DNA of 64,000 nt from Lentisphaerota bacterium (GTDB lineage: Bacteria > Verrucomicrobiota > Lentisphaeria > Oligosphaerales > JABHEG01): NCBI GenBank assembly GCA_018676675.1, contig JABHEG010000069.1:25116-89115 (forward strand), given 5' to 3'. Below are positions 17,474 to 25,804 of the stretch, one piece after another. Positions within the stretch are counted from its first letter, which is position 1. Each line of letters starts with the position of its first letter. The translations under genes were made by a program, and so were the position numbers. The notes under the pieces were generated by a model. That model saw nothing but the letters and a program-made list of their open reading frames with translations, searched no databases and was not told where the DNA came from.

Positions 17474-18616
17474 TCACGCGGCGGGACCGGGGACAGCCAG
17501 GTCACAGTACTCGCGCAGTGCCTGGCTCAGCCACTGCCGGCGCCAACCCGTCAGTACGTCAACTGCGGCGGCCTTGCTCCCGGACTCGGCCACAACTGCC
17601 GCCAGTTCCGTCATCAGGGGGCCTGGGAAAGCGAGCTCCGGCGCGATGTTCACCATCTCGGCCACCACCGCTCGGGCCATCTTCAACCAGGCATCCGCCC
17701 TGATCGACTCAAAGGTCGTGTAAGGAGGCGGTTCCGCATTCCTCGTGGGATCCTCGCGTGCCTCGTTGGCGGCTTTGGCGATCCGCCCCGTCAGCCAGTC
17801 GCCCCGTTCCTCAGCGAAGCGATAGTAGATGCCCTTCATGCTTGCCAGTTCCCGACCCGACTTGGGTTGCTGTCTGGCGATATGCAGCAGTATAGGGGGT
17901 TTGGGCACCCTCCGCCGCTGGCCCTCGCTCAGCTCGTTGTACCAGTTTACAAGGAACTCCAACGCTGCCAGACCACCGGCATCGAGTTGCCAGGCGTTTC
18001 GGAAGTCGGCCATAGTGATCGGCAATGTCTTCTGTGACTGACCTCGACTCCGGCAACGCTCCTCGGAGACTTCCCAGATCAGCTCGTTCTTGCCCTCTGC
18101 CTGCAGGAGATCCCCGAGCTTTTGCCGCATGACGGGAAGGTGCTCGACGTCCTCGACCGCGTAGAGAATCTGCGCCTCCGGAAGGGGACGACGCATATAG
18201 TCAGCCGTCTGATGCTCCTTCCCGGCTCTGACGCCGAGCAGTCGGTATTCCAGGTACGCGAGCCCAACCTGCGCCTCGGGTCCCAGCAAGGCCCAGGCCA
18301 CCTGAGTGTCAAACAGCAGGGGAGGCGAACTGACATCGAGCGCATCGAGAATAAGGGGCACGTCGTTGCCGCCGGCGTGGAGCACCCACTCCGCACCCTC
18401 GGCGGCAAGGGCCGGGGCCAGCGGTTTGAGGGTGGGCAACCTGATGGTGTCGAAGATGAATGCGGTGTCGCCATCCGAGACCTGGAACAGACAGCACGTC
18501 GTTGCTCCCCCCCGTCGGCTTTCGAACTCGGTGTCGACGTAGAATCGCCGGCTGCTCGCAAGCCGCTGTGCGATTCGTACGACGTCTTCAGGCTGGTCCA
18601 CAAATTGATGCTTCAC
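17474..18616 (-). CDS. rnd: Ribonuclease D-like 3'-5' exonuclease with HRDC domain
   Basis: A 380-residue DEDD-superfamily exonuclease. Exo motif I is FYVDTEFES (Asp28, Glu30), motif II is HAGGNDVPLIL (Asp85), and motif III is YAVEDVEHLP (Tyr152, Asp156, the YxxxD form). An HRDC domain is recognisable at about 210-290 (WYNELSEGQRRRVPKPP, KSGRELASMKGI). RNase D trims 3' ends of tRNA precursors and other small RNAs in the cytoplasm. The start is GTG with an AGGGAT element upstream. It is a single housekeeping-type gene between two glycan-degradation genes. Confidence 0.87.
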   Translation of the reverse strand: MKHQFVDQPEDVVRIAQRLASSRRFYVDTEFESRRGGATTCCLFQVSDGDTAFIFDTIRLPTLKPLAPALAAEGAEWVLHAGGNDVPLILDALDVSSPPLLFDTQVAWALLGPEAQVGLAYLEYRLLGVRAGKEHQTADYMRRPLPEAQILYAVEDVEHLPVMRQKLGDLLQAEGKNELIWEVSEERCRSRGQSQKTLPITMADFRNAWQLDAGGLAALEFLVNWYNELSEGQRRRVPKPPILLHIARQQPKSGRELASMKGIYYRFAEERGDWLTGRIAKAANEAREDPTRNAEPPPYTTFESIRADAWLKMARAVVAEMVNIAPELAFPGPLMTELAAVVAESGSKAAAVDVLTGWRRQWLSQALREYCDLAVPGPAA

Positions 18617-18995
18617 GCATGTATCCCTGTGAAGAAGAACTGCGCGACCCGACAGAGCTCAGGTCGCTATCGGTGCCGGAATGGATGCAGATGCAGATCG
18701 AGAATCGCTTCCCGGCTGCGGGAAAGATGATAGCGTTGGGTGGGCAAGGATACAAAGGGTTGGCCGAAGTGCAGGGGGTTGGGCCCCGACTCGGCTGTCC
18801 TTGCTTCCACGAAACGACGCCCCTGAACAGGCCCTGTACCGCCGCATGCTCCCCGATTCCCGATTCGCGTCTCTCTCAATCGAGACGACACGGATGGCAT
18901 GGCTGATCCCGGCCTCAGATAGTATGGTTGCCCCCGGATCCGTACCGACGTCTGCAGGAGAGACTCCTGGATTCTCGACAACAAAGGGAAATCCC
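18617..18995. other. Divergent intergenic region
   Basis: A 379-base spacer between the divergent RNase D-like and GH20/GH67-like genes. An open frame extends upstream from the latter to 18681, but that part has no family-like sequence, and the good ribosome site plus the start of recognisable protein are at 18996. No confident promoter or RNA was found. Confidence 0.5.
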
Positions 18996-21245
18996 ATGTC
19001 CGACGCTTTCATGCGAGAAGCCGCGCGAGCACTCCCCCTCGAACAGCCGTACGACTATCACCGCACGCTCAAAAAAGGTCCTGTCCATCGTCTGCGGCGC
19101 GCCCCCGCGGCTCGTCCGGCCCAGGGCGAGATGGCCGTTCCCGCCGAAGGCTGGGACGTGCAGATCCACGCCCAGGCAGGGCCGCTTGTCGAGTTCGCAG
19201 CCGCGGATGTGCGCGAGTACCTGAATACGTCGATGCAGGTCTTCGTGGCGGTCGAGCGAACGGAATCGCTGGACGATTGGTCTACCCGGACCGGTGTCAT
19301 CCTGGCTGGTGTGCGCGAAGACATGCCGGGGATCGGTGACGAACTGAAAGGCTCCAAAGACTACGAGATTCGCGTCACGGGCGACCAAATCATCGTCTGC
19401 GGCTACGACGAGCTCGGTGTCATGCACGGGCTGTTCAATCTCGAAGCTCGGATGAGTCTGCGCGAGGGTCCATTCCTGCCACAGGACCTCACCACCGTGC
19501 GGCACAGTCGCTACCGCGCGCGGATGGTGCTGTCGTGGCTTGGCTGGATGCAGTGGCCAGATTCATACCTCTCGCACTTGGCTCACGACGGCTATGACGC
19601 CATCTTCGCGTCGGTCTATGCCAATCCAAACGGCGTGCCCGGGCCGCCCCATTACGATCTGATCCGGAAACAGGACGCCGCGAAACTCAACGACGTGATC
19701 CAGCGTGCGAAGCGCTATGGCATCAAGGTCTACACGCCGATTCTCTACGCAAACACGCGCGAACCGGAGAACAAAGTTGGGCTCCGGGAACACGTGCGGG
19801 ACATCGTCACCGCGTTCCCCGATATACACGGCTACATCCTGCTGACCGAGGGCTTCTACTTCGAGAAGTTCTTCGGGGCGGGAGGACATGGCAAACAGGA
19901 CCTGCGCGACTGGGCCCAGCATTGGACCGAGGCCGTGCGGATCACTGCTGAAGAGTGTCACCGAATCAATCCCGAAATCGAGATACTGCCGTGGGAATAC
20001 AACATCGACTTCCGCCCCCAACAAGTGGAATTGAAACGCCACGTCACCAGCCTGCTCCCGGCGGACACGATTCCGCTTCTCACCTGGGAGAACGGCAAGG
20101 CATTCGAGATCGACGGCCTGCATGGATATCTGCGCGACTACTCGATCAGCCAGGTCGGCCCTGCCGAAGTGTCTGAAGGCCAGATCGCCGAGGCGAAGCG
20201 CCGAGAGATGCCCGTCTACTGCAAGGTCGACTGCTTCGCCACGTGGCAGTTCGGCACGACACCGTATCTCCCCTGCCCCCAGCAATGGCAGAAGCGCTAC
20301 GACGCACTCGCCGAACACGGCATCAACGGCACGCTCGAGACGTGGAGCAACGGCTACAAGCCGAATTTCATCGCCGAGCTGCGCGCCTGGTCGTGTTGGA
20401 CCAACCCGATCGAATTCGATGCACTGCTGCGATCGTTCGCACGCCGCGAGTTCGGCAGCGGCTCGGAAGATCTCGTCCTGAAAGCATGGGACCACTTCAG
20501 TCGAGCAATTCAGTTCGTACCGGACACCGGCCCGTCGATGGGCACGAATGCGGCGGTCGCCAACCCTATCTTCTTCGACGAACCGCCGGCACGAATCATG
20601 ACGCTGAATAACTCCTGGTGGGACGAGGCCCGGAAGACGCACTGGCGGCATCGCATGGACCCATACTGGCCGTACGCACATCCTGTCGTCGTTTTCACCC
20701 CCGATTTCACGAATCGCGTCAACCGGGCTGAATCGTACGCACGCGCCAGGTCGGGGATCGGTGCGATCGAGTCCCCGGAGCGGCTGGCGGAAACGGCGGT
20801 CCTTCCGACCTTCAACAAGTACCTCTTGCTGGCGGCCGACGAGTTCGAGGCCGGGCTGAAACTCTACCGCAAAGCCGCACTCAGCGCACCGGAAGCGAAA
20901 CGAGCCAGCGCGATGAAGGACGTGCTGATCGTCGAGCAGATGCAGCGGATGCTGCGCAGCACGCACGCCATTCTGGAATTCGAAGACCTCCGCTTCCGCC
21001 TGGTGAAGATGGAAGATCCCGTCGAAGCAGAGCCGCTGCTCGACCGGATGGCTACCATCCTGACGGCCGAGGTCGAGCGAACGGAGGCCGCTCTGGAAAC
21101 GTCTCGGCGCGACTCACGACTGGGCTACGAATGCGAGATGGACTACGTCTACACGCCATACATAATCGGCGAGAAGCTCCGGGTGCTGCACGACATTCTG
21201 GAGCAACAGCTACCCGCGTATCGTGAGCGACACAGACAATCCTGA
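18996..21245 (+). CDS. Putative glycoside hydrolase with GH20/GH67-type N-domain and TIM barrel
   Basis: A 749-residue protein without an obvious signal peptide. The start at 18996 follows AAAGGGAAATCCC. Residues 45-160 form an alpha/beta domain seen at the front of GH20, GH67, GH84 and GH115 enzymes (VEFAAADVREYL, IIVCGYDELGVMHGLFNLEARM). A TIM barrel follows (MVLSWLGWMQWPDSYL, GYDAIFASVYANPNG, IKVYTPILYANT, GYILLTEGFYFEKFF, INPEIEILPWEYNID). A helical C-terminal region of about 150 residues closes it. TEGFYFEKF and PWEYNID offer candidate acidic catalytic residues. I do not recognise a characterised subfamily; alpha-glucuronidase- or hexosaminidase-like activity is possible but unproven. 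Confidence 0.65.
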   Translation: MSDAFMREAARALPLEQPYDYHRTLKKGPVHRLRRAPAARPAQGEMAVPAEGWDVQIHAQAGPLVEFAAADVREYLNTSMQVFVAVERTESLDDWSTRTGVILAGVREDMPGIGDELKGSKDYEIRVTGDQIIVCGYDELGVMHGLFNLEARMSLREGPFLPQDLTTVRHSRYRARMVLSWLGWMQWPDSYLSHLAHDGYDAIFASVYANPNGVPGPPHYDLIRKQDAAKLNDVIQRAKRYGIKVYTPILYANTREPENKVGLREHVRDIVTAFPDIHGYILLTEGFYFEKFFGAGGHGKQDLRDWAQHWTEAVRITAEECHRINPEIEILPWEYNIDFRPQQVELKRHVTSLLPADTIPLLTWENGKAFEIDGLHGYLRDYSISQVGPAEVSEGQIAEAKRREMPVYCKVDCFATWQFGTTPYLPCPQQWQKRYDALAEHGINGTLETWSNGYKPNFIAELRAWSCWTNPIEFDALLRSFARREFGSGSEDLVLKAWDHFSRAIQFVPDTGPSMGTNAAVANPIFFDEPPARIMTLNNSWWDEARKTHWRHRMDPYWPYAHPVVVFTPDFTNRVNRAESYARARSGIGAIESPERLAETAVLPTFNKYLLLAADEFEAGLKLYRKAALSAPEAKRASAMKDVLIVEQMQRMLRSTHAILEFEDLRFRLVKMEDPVEAEPLLDRMATILTAEVERTEAALETSRRDSRLGYECEMDYVYTPYIIGEKLRVLHDILEQQLPAYRERHRQS

Positions 21246-21308
21246 CCCGGAAAGTACGCTATGGTTCTCTGTGTCATGTCCCAAACGCATTCCGCCCGGA
21301 GTTGGCCG

Positions 21309-23933
21309 ATGTCACGCCTTAACGCACTCCTGCTCGTCGTCTGCCTATCTGCCTGCCTTGGGACCCATGGGGCCCCGGTCAGTCTCAGGCTTGAGTGGGC
21401 AGGTGGGAACCGTGGCAACCCCATGCACTGGGACGGTACTATCTCCATCCGCGGAGGCACGATCAAGTCAGTCCTGAATGCGGGGTTCGACGGGAAAGAA
21501 GCCTGGAAGGAGAAAGGGCAGAACGCCATCACATTCGTCTCACTCACCGAAGGCGGGACGGATGGGCTCATCATCACGGTTGAAACCGGAACAGACGCCG
21601 TACTTGTCTTCCAGAGCGCAATTCTCGAGAAGACCTTCCCGCTGGATATACTGCCCCCGGGGGGCGCCCGGGCAACGAAGGGAAAGGACGCCTGGCTGAC
21701 GGTGGAGAGGACGAATGACGTCGGAGTCGCGATGCCGCGACAGGAATGTGCCACTGTTGTTGCCGACACCCGAGGCCGTATCTGGACGCTTGGGATCGCG
21801 AGTAACGGGAAACTGGAGAGCGCCACGACGCGGCAGACAGTGATGCTGGGGCGGGTGGGAGAGACGAAGTGGCAGAAGAAGCTGACTGTCGCCGGCCCGG
21901 GAGCCGTCTACTTCCCGACCGCGGTTGCAGAACCCAATGGCTCGCTGCTGCTGGCCTGGTGCGAACTCCGCAATGACCGTTGGGAAGTCCGGACAGGGCA
22001 GTGTGATCCGGAGGCGGGAGAACTCGGTCCAGTCATCACCTTGTCGACAGCCGACGTCGCGCTCTGCCCATCCCTCTATCACGGCGCCGAAGGGACGTTC
22101 TGCGCCTGGCAGAGCGGGGAATCGGGCGGCCCCTTCCAAATCAGGATCAGTGAACAGCGCAACGGTAGTTGGGAAGTCCCCCTGACGCTTGCGGCTCCCA
22201 GCCCTGCATTCCGGCCCGTGATAGCAGGCGGGGGCGATGATATCGTTGTCGCGTTCGACGCGTTTGTGGGACGGGACTACGATGTCCTTGCGGTGAGACT
22301 GCAAGACGGGAAACTCACCGAACCGGTTGCGATCTTCGCATCCGACGCCGAAGAAATGGCGCCGGTTGCGTGTGCGGACCCCGCGGGGACCGTGTGGATC
22401 GCGGCCGCGAACCGCCTCGCAGGACTGAAGGGCATGACCCGAGTGGTCCCGAAGGCCAAGACCGCTCCCCTCAAAGGCCCTCCCATCGTAGCCATGATCC
22501 AAGACGAGGCCCGACGCTTTTGGCTGGTGTCCGGCGGAGGAGCCGGCAAACGCAGTAAGGGCGTGTTCAAAGCGATCCTGTTCGCCGGTGATGCGCTTCG
22601 GCCCGCCGGCATCATGCACCTCCCGATGACGTGGGGAACGCCGGTCATACGAAGGGACAACACCTTCCTTCATGCGGGGTCGGCAAAGGTATATCGCGGG
22701 CCGCTGATTCTGCCGAAGAAGCTGCCGACCGGCCCGCCCCTGGCTGTGATTGCCCCTTCCGCCGGGGAGAAGTCCCCGCCGAAAGCGCCTGTCCTGCCCC
22801 GCAAACGTCGGGAAATCATGGTCGCCGGAGAACGCTATGGGGTCTACTTCGGCGAGCTTCACACCCATCTCGGCGAGCATCCGTCCGACCGCACGATCCG
22901 CACGTGGGTCGACCGCTATTACCTGCGTGCACGGCACGAATACGGCCTCGATGTCGGAGCCACCAGCGACCACGATTGGCCGAACATGACGTACACGAAA
23001 TTCATGGTCCAGCAGGGCATCAGTAGAGTGCTCAACAAGCCGGGAGAGTTCATCGCCTTCTCGGGATTCGAGTGGTCGGGACACGGGCCGACCCGGAAGC
23101 GTTACGGGGACCGCACGGTCGTGTTCGCCAGGGAATACACACCGATCTTCCGAATCACCGATATCGGGAATACACCGGCAAAGCTGCACGCGGGGCTCCG
23201 GAAATGGGGAGGGATCGACTGGCCACATCATGTGGGGGCAAGTTGGGCGATCATGGATTGGGACACCCTTTCCGCGGAGATTGAGCCAGTCGTCGAACTG
23301 ACCTCAAACCACGGCGTGTACGAAACGTACGACCAGGATCGGGCGATCGCTGGTTGGACCAAAACACCGATCGCGGACCGGAACACCAAGATCCCGAGGA
23401 GCGCCTCCAAACGCGGCGGCACGACGTTCCGCAAGCCAATCGGGGATCAGGACTTCACTTCCCTGCAATATGGCCTCGGTCAAGGGCATCAATTTGCCTT
23501 CGTGGGCTCCAGCGACAGCCATAACGGATTGGCCGGATACCGGACGGGAATGACCGCGATCATCGCCAAAGACCTGACCCGTGAGGCGATCTTCGAGGCG
23601 TGGCGAGCACGCAGAGCCTACGCGCTTCGGGGCGGGGAGCCCATATTTGTGGACGTCCGCATGGGGGCCGCCGTCATGGGCCAGGAGACGATCGTACGCG
23701 GCAACCCCGCGCTGGCAATCCGGGTGATCGGGACGGCCCCCGTTGAGAAAGTCGAGATTGTCCGCAACAACGAATACATCCACACGCGGCAGGGAACGGG
23801 TGCAGCAGAGCTCTCGTTCCAATACGTGGACGCGGCGCCGATTCGAGGGAAAAAGAGCTACTACTACGTCCGCGTCTTCCAGGTGGGAGAAGCCTACGCC
23901 TGGGGCAGCCCCATCTGGGTGACGGTGAAGTAA
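21309..23933 (+). CDS. Secreted beta-propeller/DUF3604 (PHP-like) metallohydrolase
   Basis: An 874-residue secreted protein. The start at 21309 has GGAG seven bases upstream and opens a signal peptide (MSRLNALLLVV to THGAP). Residues 25-500 are repetitive beta-strand units with WxL/ACADPAGTVWIAA-type blades, which suggests a propeller. The C-terminal part is a DUF3604 domain: YFGELHTHLGEH, GLDVGATSDHDW, WPHHVGA and FVGSSDSHNGLAGYRTG carry the His/Asp metal ligands of PHP-like phosphoesterases. It ends with a small beta-sandwich (VEKVEIVRNNEYIHT). DUF3604 proteins are widespread in PVC bacteria and mostly uncharacterised. The substrate is unknown; a phosphate or other ester on a glycan is a guess. 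Confidence 0.75.
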   Translation: MSRLNALLLVVCLSACLGTHGAPVSLRLEWAGGNRGNPMHWDGTISIRGGTIKSVLNAGFDGKEAWKEKGQNAITFVSLTEGGTDGLIITVETGTDAVLVFQSAILEKTFPLDILPPGGARATKGKDAWLTVERTNDVGVAMPRQECATVVADTRGRIWTLGIASNGKLESATTRQTVMLGRVGETKWQKKLTVAGPGAVYFPTAVAEPNGSLLLAWCELRNDRWEVRTGQCDPEAGELGPVITLSTADVALCPSLYHGAEGTFCAWQSGESGGPFQIRISEQRNGSWEVPLTLAAPSPAFRPVIAGGGDDIVVAFDAFVGRDYDVLAVRLQDGKLTEPVAIFASDAEEMAPVACADPAGTVWIAAANRLAGLKGMTRVVPKAKTAPLKGPPIVAMIQDEARRFWLVSGGGAGKRSKGVFKAILFAGDALRPAGIMHLPMTWGTPVIRRDNTFLHAGSAKVYRGPLILPKKLPTGPPLAVIAPSAGEKSPPKAPVLPRKRREIMVAGERYGVYFGELHTHLGEHPSDRTIRTWVDRYYLRARHEYGLDVGATSDHDWPNMTYTKFMVQQGISRVLNKPGEFIAFSGFEWSGHGPTRKRYGDRTVVFAREYTPIFRITDIGNTPAKLHAGLRKWGGIDWPHHVGASWAIMDWDTLSAEIEPVVELTSNHGVYETYDQDRAIAGWTKTPIADRNTKIPRSASKRGGTTFRKPIGDQDFTSLQYGLGQGHQFAFVGSSDSHNGLAGYRTGMTAIIAKDLTREAIFEAWRARRAYALRGGEPIFVDVRMGAAVMGQETIVRGNPALAIRVIGTAPVEKVEIVRNNEYIHTRQGTGAAELSFQYVDAAPIRGKKSYYYVRVFQVGEAYAWGSPIWVTVK

Positions 23934-23952
23934 CGGAGACAGGTGAGTACAC

Positions 23953-25734
23953 GTGAGAAGACACCATGCACTGATCGGATTGATCTCCTTTTCCCCCGGC
24001 GCTCCCACCGGTCTTGCGGCGGCAGAGGCCGGTGTCTCTCCGCAGTCCTGGATCAAAGCGTTCCTGAGAAGAAGCGTCCGGTTGGCCGCTCTCCTTCTGC
24101 CGGCGGCGCTGATGACTGCAGGCGACGGGACGCGAGCGGCCGTAGACGTCGATGTGGCTCAATACCGGCACTGGCCTGCTTACGCGAAGACTCCTGTGGG
24201 TGAGATTCAGGCCCAGATCTGGCGTGAGCACGAGGACGTGATCGAGGGATGGGACTGGTCCCTGCCACCCAGTGTGGGCCCCAAGGCCAACTCATTGCTC
24301 TGCATCTCCCGCAGAGCGAACCGACTTCCCGCGATTCAGTTTCCCGCCAATCCGGTGGTCTCGCTATGGGTCTTCTGGAGTGACCTGGAGCCGCGTGAGG
24401 ACGAATACCGCTTCGACAGGCTCCTCGCGCAGCTCAAGGACATCGAGAAAGCAGGCTACGGGGCGATCATCCGGCCGATGACTGCAGCCCACGCACGACC
24501 GAGCTACCCCGATCCATCTCACACGCCCAAGTGGCGACAGAAGCCCTGTGCTCCTCCCTACCTCGTAGAGAAGTACGGCGTGACCCAGATCCCCGAGCCC
24601 CCCAAGAAGGGGTGGCGCATCATCAACCTCGATCCCGCGCACCCGGCGTTCCACCGACGGTACATCAAGTTCGTCCGCGAACTGGGCAAGAGCGGGATCC
24701 CGGGGATGGACGTGGTCAAGGGGATCATCGTCGGCTACAAGTCTCCAAGCTGGGGTGATGAAGGCATCGGGCCTCGCCCTGAGACTCAAGGTGGTGAGGA
24801 GCCAGCGCACGTCAAAGAGCGTTTGGATGCGTGGGCGGACGTCTGCAAGGGCGTGGAACACAAGGTCTGCATGGGGGGAACGAGCGAGTACGGTTTCAGC
24901 AAGGGCTTCGGGATCCGCGGCGGCTTCGTGGAGATGTACCTCTACCGGATTCCCGACCCCCATCTGGGCCAGACGATCGCCCCGAACGGCTACCTCGTCG
25001 TGAATGAGGACGCGGTCGGTACTCAGGCCTCCCGTTTCCTTGGCGACGAGAACGAGGAGTACGAGGAGAGCTGGACATCTCGATTCGGCAAGCTCGACTC
25101 GTTTGTCTATCGCTACTTCACCGCCAGCCTTCGACTGCTGCAGATGCGACGAAACTACCTCCTGAACAACCCGTTCTGCGTCTATCCGGAGATGCTGCCC
25201 TTTATCTCCCTTGAAATGGGCCGTACCGTAGAGGACACGCCGGACGTCTGGTGTGCCCTGCGCGAAAGCTACCTGAGAAAGAAGCGCAGTCACGCACCGC
25301 AGCCGGTCAGGAACTTCGAGCGCTGGCTCCACCAGCGGGACAGCGCCGGCTTCGAAACCACGCCCGCGATCAAGATCGACCATGCCATTCGGATGTGGAT
25401 GGTGCATGGCAATCGCCAGACTGGTGACGGCAGCTACCACGATTACGTTGCCCGTCGCGGCAGGCGCATCGGCTTCAACGTTGACGAACGATTCCTCGCA
25501 AGGGCCGGACGGGTTGCCATCAAGGTGACCTACTTTGACCAGCAGGCAGGCTCCCTGACACTCGTATGTCGGCACGCTCAACGCAAGGTGACGTTGCTTG
25601 GCTCGGGCAACGTGAAGACAGCCACGTTCTTTATCGACACACTGGGTTCAGGCCCGGGGCACGACCTTATCATTGAGGGAACACCGGAAGCGGTGGTTGC
25701 CTTCGTTCGCGTCATCAAGGCCGGAGACCACTGA
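23953..25734 (+). CDS. Putative TIM-barrel (GH42-like) carbohydrate-active protein
   Basis: A 593-residue protein of unknown activity. The segment PVVSLWVFWSDLEPREDEYRFD followed by LLAQLKDIEKAGYGAIIRPM is the typical first turn of beta-galactosidase-like (GH42/DUF4832-like) barrels. RYIKFVRELGKSG, IIVGYKSPSWGDEG (candidate acid) and FVEMYLYRI continue the fold. The C-terminal 100 residues are beta-rich. The start is unsure: the GTG at 23953 is used, but a hydrophobic segment RLAALLLPAALMTAG at about 43-57 looks like a signal peptide core, so the true start may be an unusual codon near 24060. It lies 19 bases after the DUF3604 gene and is probably co-transcribed. Confidence 0.6.
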   Translation: MRRHHALIGLISFSPGAPTGLAAAEAGVSPQSWIKAFLRRSVRLAALLLPAALMTAGDGTRAAVDVDVAQYRHWPAYAKTPVGEIQAQIWREHEDVIEGWDWSLPPSVGPKANSLLCISRRANRLPAIQFPANPVVSLWVFWSDLEPREDEYRFDRLLAQLKDIEKAGYGAIIRPMTAAHARPSYPDPSHTPKWRQKPCAPPYLVEKYGVTQIPEPPKKGWRIINLDPAHPAFHRRYIKFVRELGKSGIPGMDVVKGIIVGYKSPSWGDEGIGPRPETQGGEEPAHVKERLDAWADVCKGVEHKVCMGGTSEYGFSKGFGIRGGFVEMYLYRIPDPHLGQTIAPNGYLVVNEDAVGTQASRFLGDENEEYEESWTSRFGKLDSFVYRYFTASLRLLQMRRNYLLNNPFCVYPEMLPFISLEMGRTVEDTPDVWCALRESYLRKKRSHAPQPVRNFERWLHQRDSAGFETTPAIKIDHAIRMWMVHGNRQTGDGSYHDYVARRGRRIGFNVDERFLARAGRVAIKVTYFDQQAGSLTLVCRHAQRKVTLLGSGNVKTATFFIDTLGSGPGHDLIIEGTPEAVVAFVRVIKAGDH

Positions 25735-25804
25735 TTCGGCCCCGTACGGCGTGCATGCTCGAGACACTGTGGAGACAGCAGGACTCAAGGAAACTACGAC
25801 AACC

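Noticed and set aside
19563..20966. 467-codon minus-strand frame
   Set aside because: Antisense shadow of the GH20/GH67-like gene, with no recognisable protein features.
21540..23231. 563-codon minus-strand frame
   Set aside because: Antisense to the DUF3604 gene, whose metal-binding motifs are clear on the plus strand.
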